From positions 1 to 58,706 of the forward strand of contig NZ_RKLX01000018.1 of the NCBI RefSeq assembly GCF_004745505.1: DNA of 58,706 bases. The letters run 5' to 3'. This DNA comes from Levilactobacillus suantsaiihabitans. Lineage in GTDB: Bacteria; Bacillota; Bacilli; Lactobacillales; Lactobacillaceae. The position numbers were made by a program, and so were the translations under genes. The notes under the pieces were generated by a model. It searched no databases and had not been told where the DNA came from. It saw only the letters and a list, made by a program, of their open reading frames with translations. This document shows positions 53,513-58,706 of this stretch, one piece after another (the first letter of the stretch is position 1; the number at the start of each line of letters is the position of its first letter).

Positions 53513-54325
53513 TTATCCAACTCTCTCAAACAGTTCATTTGCAATGTCTTCGGCAAAAAGCAACTTGATCTTTCCATTGTCGAGCAGATTAGGAAATCTG
53601 AAGCTAACCCGGGAATCAAGAAAAGTTGTCATTACACTGCTAACTTCACTGGCTATTTTGAGTTCTTGACATCTTTCTTCAAACTTTCCTAAATACGCCA
53701 CTTTATTTCTGCCGCGTCTAAAAGCATTCTTTCTTTGCGCATTCAGTCTTTCAGGAAATCTCATTCCCAAATCCAAAATACCAAAAAAGCCGTTCAGATT
53801 GGCTTTACATTCAGCTAAAATCAACTGTTTTTTACGATAATTTAAAGCAACCACATCAATCCTAGACTGATTCCAGTTAGAACTACGGTCAAAGAAAGGT
53901 TTCCGCCTAATCATCACTTCCGGTTCATGATGAATCACGGATTTAGAAAAACTCTGCTTATTTTTCACAAACGTTTCAGTCACCAACTCTAAGAAGGTAC
54001 TTCTGATTTTCTTATACAGTACCTGATCCTGGCTATAAATCCATCCCAACCCCTTGATGATGGTCTGAATGTTAGAAACATCATCTTGGCTTAACTCTTC
54101 AGTTTCTAAGTCCATCAGTGTATCGTCCATTACATCTACGTAAGCTTCTAAGTTCATAGGGTGTTGGTAAAAGAACCGCATTGTAAATAAAAAGGCCTCT
54201 TTAGATTTAAAGGCATTGATTTTCAACGCTTTAAATGCAAGCCTATAATACCTACGAATTAATCTATCCGTTTGGCTACTTTCATACATAAATCGAAAAT
54301 CGCGCACACTAAGTTCTTGACTCAT
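53513..54325 (-). CDS. PD-(D/E)XK nuclease-like protein of the AT-rich cassette
   Basis: 270 aa. Residues ~1-140 are helical. Then comes RSSNWNQSRIDVVALN followed by KKQLILAECKANLNG: an Asp on one strand and E-x-K on the next, the active-site pattern of PD-(D/E)XK endonucleases (Asp ~158, Glu-Cys-Lys ~173-175). The end is alpha/beta and basic (RLNAQRKNAFRRGRNKVAYL). Likely cuts nucleic acid; specificity unknown. The ATG directly follows the stop of the SecB-like gene (TAGATG) and has GGGAG upstream. DNA is AT-rich (38% G+C in the first 60 bases of the line 53521-53580), unlike the surroundings, suggesting acquisition. Confidence 0.65.
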   Translation of the reverse strand: MSQELSVRDFRFMYESSQTDRLIRRYYRLAFKALKINAFKSKEAFLFTMRFFYQHPMNLEAYVDVMDDTLMDLETEELSQDDVSNIQTIIKGLGWIYSQDQVLYKKIRSTFLELVTETFVKNKQSFSKSVIHHEPEVMIRRKPFFDRSSNWNQSRIDVVALNYRKKQLILAECKANLNGFFGILDLGMRFPERLNAQRKNAFRRGRNKVAYLGKFEERCQELKIASEVSSVMTTFLDSRVSFRFPNLLDNGKIKLLFAEDIANELFERVG

Positions 54326-54787
54326 CTACTGATTCTCCCAGAAATGATAAGGAATTGTTGCCAGCGATAATTCCGTGCGATCAATTAGAGAGGCAATTAA
54401 TTCTCTAAAATACGGTTCAACGATATTAAGCAACTCCTCGTGAGGAACCAGCTTTTCAATATTGCCCTTTTTATTTAAGTCCTCGGAATAATCATCAACT
54501 AATACACGAATTTCATACATCGTTTTGATAGTTCCTAAAATATCATCAGGTTCAGCTTCATTATGCGTGCCAAATGACATATCCAGGTTAACAAAAAAAG
54601 ACAAGCGATTAGCGTTCTTCTTACTAACACCATTTCCCCGAACGCTAGTCGCCAGCTTAACTTGAATCTCCGTCGGTGTACTGCCTAGTCCGTTTTCTTT
54701 GGAATATTTATTAAAAGCCGCCTGAATGTCATCCATATTCACGCTTCTCAAATTAATTGAAACGATATTCTTAATCAAAGTCCTCAC
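54326..54787 (-). CDS. SecB-like chaperone-fold protein of the AT-rich cassette
   Basis: 153 aa, GTG start at 54787 overlapping the upstream gene by 17 bp. The layout agrees with the SecB fold: opening strand LIKNIVSINLRSVNM (compare the KIYLKDVSFE-type start of SecB), several strands including VKLATSVRG and RLSFFVNLDMSFG, and the end LLNIVEPYFRELIASLIDRT followed by LSLATIPYHF, which mirrors the final helix and 'LPP' segment of SecB. Gram-positive bacteria lack SecB for export, and SecB-like proteins are known as chaperones of toxin-antitoxin systems. Here it may keep the nuclease inactive (inference). Homology is judged by pattern only. Confidence 0.5.
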   Translation of the reverse strand: MRTLIKNIVSINLRSVNMDDIQAAFNKYSKENGLGSTPTEIQVKLATSVRGNGVSKKNANRLSFFVNLDMSFGTHNEAEPDDILGTIKTMYEIRVLVDDYSEDLNKKGNIEKLVPHEELLNIVEPYFRELIASLIDRTELSLATIPYHFWENQ

Positions 54788-55316
54788 CTCGAATGAAAGT
54801 CTTGCCTTCTTTAGCTGATTTTAAACTCATTGGCAATTTAATATTAACATTTGTCCCTTTCATACTCACAATGCGATCTTCGCTATCCAGCATCTGCTTG
54901 AACAGCTTGCTCATCTTTCTAAGCATGTCGGAGTGTGAAACGTTAAGCCGATTTAAAGAAGTATCAATATCAATATAGTGTTTGGCAAGGCTTTGGTCCA
55001 CTCGATTTAATCTCTTATTCGAGTGTGTCACTATTTTTAAAATGTGTTCAGAGTATTCTTGTACAAATTCTCTATTGTTCAATTGTGTTTGAAGCTTATT
55101 TACCTCGCCTAGTTTATCGCCCATCGCTTTTTCCAAAACAAAATCTAAATAGGCGGCATCTGCCGACTTCTTATCAGACTTCTCTTGAATATACTCGTTA
55201 ACGATCCGCGAAGTGGCTTGAAAATTATGTTCATAAAGCTGGAACTCTTTAGCAACACTCTTCTCAGCTGTGGCGGTAGCCTTAGTCGAGGCGAAGCTCA
55301 AAATAGGTGTTGGCAT
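54771..55316 (-). CDS. Helical protein of unknown function, first gene of the AT-rich cassette
   Basis: 181 aa from the ATG at 55316 (MPTPILSFAS), preceded by GGAGG; the frame extends 38 codons upstream without a signal. Predominantly helical with likely coiled coil (VNKLQTQLNNREFVQEYSEH, KRLNRVDQSLAKHYIDIDTS), ending in short strands (TNVNIKLPMSLKS). No membrane helix. Family not recognised; it could be a sensor or scaffold for the SecB-like and nuclease proteins, which are translated from the same transcript. Confidence 0.65.
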   Translation of the reverse strand: MPTPILSFASTKATATAEKSVAKEFQLYEHNFQATSRIVNEYIQEKSDKKSADAAYLDFVLEKAMGDKLGEVNKLQTQLNNREFVQEYSEHILKIVTHSNKRLNRVDQSLAKHYIDIDTSLNRLNVSHSDMLRKMSKLFKQMLDSEDRIVSMKGTNVNIKLPMSLKSAKEGKTFIRGEDFD

Positions 55317-55482
55317 CACAATTCCTCCAATACATAGTCTCGCAGTTAAGTATATACTTAATCGCCACCTGTGCCCAGCGATAAGCCATTTCAATCGATG
55401 CAACTCGCAGAACAAATTTACGCGTAGCATCCTTGCTTCACAACTACCCCAGCATTCAACGACAAAACATCATCTCACGCCA

Positions 55483-55837
55483 GTTATGCTGCTCCCAGCA
55501 TAACATGCCACCACCCAATCCCCTAGAACTATCGTTTTAACCGCGAACCTAAGCACGCCCTAAACCACTTCAGGGATTAGCGCGTTCATCACTAATGTGT
55601 TCTTGCCCGTCCCACGCAAAAAGGCCGCCCCACCGGCGACCTTCGCAAACCTATTTCACAACCTTCACGTACTTACTGTTGGCGGTGATGTAGCCGCCTG
55701 CTACCTTGTAGCGCTTGACACCGGAGACGTGGTGGACGTCGCCGCGGGAGTGGTTCCAGCCGTTGACCTTGATCACCTTACCCGGTTGGTAGGTCTTGAC
55801 CACCTTGTTTAAGTTCACGTCTTGGTAAACGCGGACC
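55483..55837. repeat. Direct repeat DR2 (~355 bp)
   Basis: Second copy of DR1, containing the true 3' end of the surface protein gene (55651-57549) and 168 bp behind it. It also begins with the GTTATGCTG palindrome (55483-55504). Confidence 0.85.
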
Positions 55838-57549
55838 CGCGTCTTGGCCTTGACCTGTTTGACCGTCTTAGGCTTCGTTGGGGAAACGTACTGCTTGTTG
55901 CCAGTGATGTACGTGCCATCAGCCAGCCGGTAGCGCGTCATTTGCCCCTTCTTGGCCACGGCCTTGACCGTCACCGCCGTGCCTTGCTTGAGGGACTTGA
56001 CCTTCTGGTTCAGCGTCGTGCTCTTGTAAGTGTTGATGCCCTTCGGATGCGTCACGTACAGCTTGCGGTAGTCGCTAGCCCAGTACAGCTTGCCCACGTA
56101 GTCTGCCTTGGCCGTGATGTGCGTGCCGTCATTTAAAACGTACCGCGCGGCGCCAGTCTTGGAAGTCGTCTTGCCCACCACCGTGAAGACCGGAGCGTGC
56201 GCTTTCACCTTCTTGGCATGCGTCTGCACCCGCCGATTGTTGGTAAATGTTGCGTGGGAGTAGCGGTACAGCTTCTTCTTGCCGTAGACCTTGAATGGGG
56301 AAACGCTGGTGGTGGTATTGTTGGCGTTGCTGTTGCCGGTGTTGTTACCTGCGTTGTTGCCAGTATTGTTGCTGTTGTCACCGGCGTTTACGTCATTGCC
56401 GTTGTCTGAACCGGAGTTGTCGTTTGAACCAGTTGTGGATCCACCACCATCGCCTGCACCCCCTCCTGGATTTTCAGTTTCTGATGATTCATCATCGCTG
56501 TCGTCTCCAGGGTTTACTACACTATCTTCTACGTAACGTACTATAATTTTTTCTTCCTCTTGATTGCCGGGATCTGCCTCAAACTTGATTTTAGATTTTC
56601 GAGGCTGACCTTTTTCCAATGAAAATCCTTCAACTTTAGGGTGAGTGATCACTTTCTTTTGTCCGTAATACCCTTCCACGGTAGTAGCTTGTAATTCTTT
56701 AGGGAGGTTTTCTTGTTCTTTGCCATCGACCACATATTCAATACGCTTAATATTTATTACACCTTTTTCTATTAGCCAGACTGTCAATTGTTGCGACTCC
56801 CCTTGACCTGAAAGTGAAATTGTCTTTGGTGACAGAATATCATCATCGTTTCCTAGACGTTTGAGAAAATCCAGTGACTTCGACGTGGTATTAACGCCAT
56901 TAACCGTATAGGAACCGAGATCAGCTACACTCGTAGTGGAATTTGCTTGCTTCAAATTAAGGTTTACTGAGGCGTTGTTCTTCTTATAAGGAACCTCAAC
57001 AACTCCAGAAAGCTTAGAATAATCGTATTTCTCTGCTAAATTTTTCTTGAAGTCTTTCTTGTTCAGCGTATAGCCCATTGGATTAGGTTTTTTGTTGAGA
57101 AAAGTAGAACTAGATAGTGTTACCAATTTGTAAATACTATCAACACCAAGGTCTGACCGCATTGATTTCAAAATTTGTTTAGTCTTACCACCACTTAAAC
57201 TAGATTCTATATCATAATACTGCATCAGCAGACGATAATCCTTCTGATCATTCTCTTTTACCTTTTTAAGCAACTGAGCGTAAGTGCTGTTTTTGAGCTC
57301 GGCTGCTGTAACCCCACCCTTTTTTAAATTGACGATTACGTTATACAAGTTATCCGAAGTATCCTCGTCAACAAGCTTCAGGGTCACTATCCTATTTGTC
57401 AGCGGACTATTCTCCTCCGCCTCAGCCACAACACTAGTAGGATCCGAGCTCCCCTTATCGCGACTACTCTTTGACCACATGTAGTTCCAGCCCATGCCGA
57501 ACCCGATTGCGACCACCAATGCTAATAAACCACCTAGCCATTTTTTCAT
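55651..57549 (-). CDS. Large surface protein with MucBP-like and DUF5776-like C-terminal repeats
   Basis: 632 aa. An N-terminal hydrophobic helix (KWLGGLLALVVAIGFGMGW, no clear cleavage site) suggests membrane anchoring. Residues ~40-300 are a helical/beta ectodomain; ~300-350 resemble a MucBP-type strand set (VEGYYGQKKVITHPKVEGFS, EKIIVRYVEDS). A Gly/Asn/Ser/Asp linker (~355-420) follows. The last ~210 residues are repeats of the DUF5776 type (LYRYSHATFTNNRRVQTHAK, VRVYQDVNLNKVVKTYQPGK), usual at the C-terminus of lactobacillar surface proteins and probably wall binding. The 5' two-thirds is AT-rich and the repeat part G+C-rich, indicating a mosaic origin. Confidence 0.82.
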   Translation of the reverse strand: MKKWLGGLLALVVAIGFGMGWNYMWSKSSRDKGSSDPTSVVAEAEENSPLTNRIVTLKLVDEDTSDNLYNVIVNLKKGGVTAAELKNSTYAQLLKKVKENDQKDYRLLMQYYDIESSLSGGKTKQILKSMRSDLGVDSIYKLVTLSSSTFLNKKPNPMGYTLNKKDFKKNLAEKYDYSKLSGVVEVPYKKNNASVNLNLKQANSTTSVADLGSYTVNGVNTTSKSLDFLKRLGNDDDILSPKTISLSGQGESQQLTVWLIEKGVINIKRIEYVVDGKEQENLPKELQATTVEGYYGQKKVITHPKVEGFSLEKGQPRKSKIKFEADPGNQEEEKIIVRYVEDSVVNPGDDSDDESSETENPGGGAGDGGGSTTGSNDNSGSDNGNDVNAGDNSNNTGNNAGNNTGNSNANNTTTSVSPFKVYGKKKLYRYSHATFTNNRRVQTHAKKVKAHAPVFTVVGKTTSKTGAARYVLNDGTHITAKADYVGKLYWASDYRKLYVTHPKGINTYKSTTLNQKVKSLKQGTAVTVKAVAKKGQMTRYRLADGTYITGNKQYVSPTKPKTVKQVKAKTRVRVYQDVNLNKVVKTYQPGKVIKVNGWNHSRGDVHHVSGVKRYKVAGGYITANSKYVKVVK

Positions 57550-57599
57550 GATATTTCTCCTTTTCTAATTCATCGCCTTCATTCCATTAGATTTTTCTA

Positions 57600-58560
57600 T
57601 GCAGTAACAATAACATTAAAATAATACGTTGTGCTACCACAGAATTTAAAATATGGTGTACACTGGCAATAATCAATGACATTCAATTATAAACCATTAA
57701 TGTAGAAACGCGTCGCAATTATCTCTCAACGACCAGCCAAAAAATTTAAAATCCCCGTTCTTCCGGCCGTCGTCACTCCGCTAACCGCACAAAAAGAAGA
57801 CCCCCACCCCAGCGCACCAAACGCCAAGACAGCCGGTCTCCTTTCAATCGCAATCAAACATAGACTAACCCATTCCCACCAAAACGCTACAGTCAATCGT
57901 GGGAACACCCCCATTAAACCACCGTCTCCCCACCAGCGTTAGCCCCAGCACCGCAAAGTCCTGGCCAACAACAGTCACCTAACCATCTCCCGGCCAGGCC
58001 ACCGCTAACCGCAGCTTAACCGCGCCATCAGCACCAGTCCCACCACGTCCGCGCCCAAATGCAAGCCAACCCCAATAGTTGTGCCCCGGGACTTGCCGAA
58101 CTGGCTGATAACTAGCAGTCCCAATTAACGTCACGCGGCAACGGTGGTATCCTCCAATCAGAGGTGGCAAGGTCCGGTTGATTCACCCCTACGTTTGAAT
58201 CAGCCCTCAGCACTTGACCTCCGCTCAGCGCCTCGTCACCCCGGATCATGATACTCCTACCACTCGTACCTGGCGTATTCACGTCACCGCGAGTGCCCTC
58301 CGCATTCGAACAGCACCAACTGAAAAATGGCCTCTGCGCTGGGCCATTTTTTGGTGTGTAGCCAACGACCCAAGCCCTACATTTCTTACCGCCATTTTCC
58401 TACAACTTTGACCGCTATTGACATCCATCGATTCCGCGGCGAAGTTCAGTTTTGCCACGAGTGATATAAACTTTACTCAGATCAATGAGTCCCGCTAAAC
58501 ACCGCCTTCAAGGGCTTATCAACAGTATAACCATTGGCCTTGCGGCATTTTAACTTGCAC
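57600..58560. other. Gene-free terminal region, partly C-rich
   Basis: No convincing gene in ~950 bp. 57600-57720 is AT-rich and probably carries the promoter of the surface protein gene. 57726-58080 is C-rich and G-poor on plus, like 50110-50400. The frames present have no ribosome sites and read as low-complexity sequence. Confidence 0.45.
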
Positions 58561-58603
58561 GATATCTGGTTTGTCCATAATAAAAAGCCTCACCAATTTA
58601 TTT

Positions 58604-58706
58604 GGTTCTATGATATTTGGTGTTGATGGAGAACTCCATCGACGCCATTTTTGTATAAAAAAGAGGCATATCACCTCTGTGCTACAATCAAGTCGTCGAA
58701 ACCAAT
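58604..58706 (+). mobile_element. Possible end of an insertion sequence, cut by the window
   Basis: The sequence from GGTTCTATGATATTTGGTG looks like the outer end of an ISL3-type element as I remember them. A hairpin GGTGTTGATGGAG/CTCCATCGACGCC (58619-58646) with TTTTT follows, as in IS ends that block read-through. No transposase is visible within the window, so this is tentative. Confidence 0.3.

Overview
The window looks like a chromosomal segment of a lactobacillus of the Levilactobacillus (L. brevis) group. Three genes encode L. brevis SlpA/SlpB-type S-layer proteins. The block rsmG-noc-parA-parB-DUF951-ychF-DUF1129 with guaB close by is the arrangement typical of lactobacilli near the chromosome origin. 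Base composition is clearly richer in G+C than L. brevis itself, so a higher-G+C relative is more likely (inference). I see no rRNA, tRNA or CRISPR array.

Layout. 1-7 kb: a membrane-anchored Ser-rich protein, cyclopropane fatty acid synthase, two secreted Lys-rich proteins, the AzlCD amino-acid exporter and a GNAT acetyltransferase. 7-16 kb: a giant YhgE/Pip protein, D,D-carboxypeptidase DacA, a two-component system and guaB. 16-23 kb: polytopic GT-C-type membrane proteins, with a duplicated module of one GT-C enzyme plus one small Ser/Lys-rich secreted protein. 24-29.5 kb: the chromosome segregation operon. 30-36.5 kb: a phosphodiesterase, then a nucleoside cluster (hydrolase, NCS2 permease, NupC transporter, degenerate phosphopentomutase-like protein). 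36.5-38.4 kb: a gene-free stretch with a strong candidate for a large structured non-coding RNA, then an NmrA-like oxidoreductase. 38.6-43.1 kb: small conserved proteins and three likely regulators (MarR, ComK-like, XRE-like). 43-52 kb: the S-layer locus with a secreted tyrosine phosphatase. 52-57.5 kb: an AAA ATPase, an AT-rich three-gene cassette between two ~356-bp direct repeats, and a large surface protein with DUF5776-like repeats. The last 1.1 kb has no convincing gene and may end in an insertion sequence.

Two results stand out. First, 36876-37444 (minus) has a promoter with an overlapping cre-like site, a 17-bp helix joining its 5' and 3' ends, its own terminator and no credible ORF. 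Size and architecture resemble the ornate large RNAs of the ROOL class, but I cannot confirm sequence homology. Second, a dispersed intergenic element (copies near 14.2, 20.1, 23.6, 29.7, 31.5 and 38.5 kb) has terminal inverted repeats and internal stems. The paired sequences differ between copies while pairing is kept, which is covariation and points to a selected RNA or single-stranded DNA structure. A further candidate system is the cassette of a SecB-like protein, a PD-(D/E)XK-like nuclease and a helical protein.

Most genes from 5 to 38.9 kb lie on the minus strand, as expected for co-orientation with replication on one side of the origin. Starts were chosen by Shine-Dalgarno spacing where the longest frame was unlikely. 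All functional calls rest on recognised motifs and remembered families, not on database searches.
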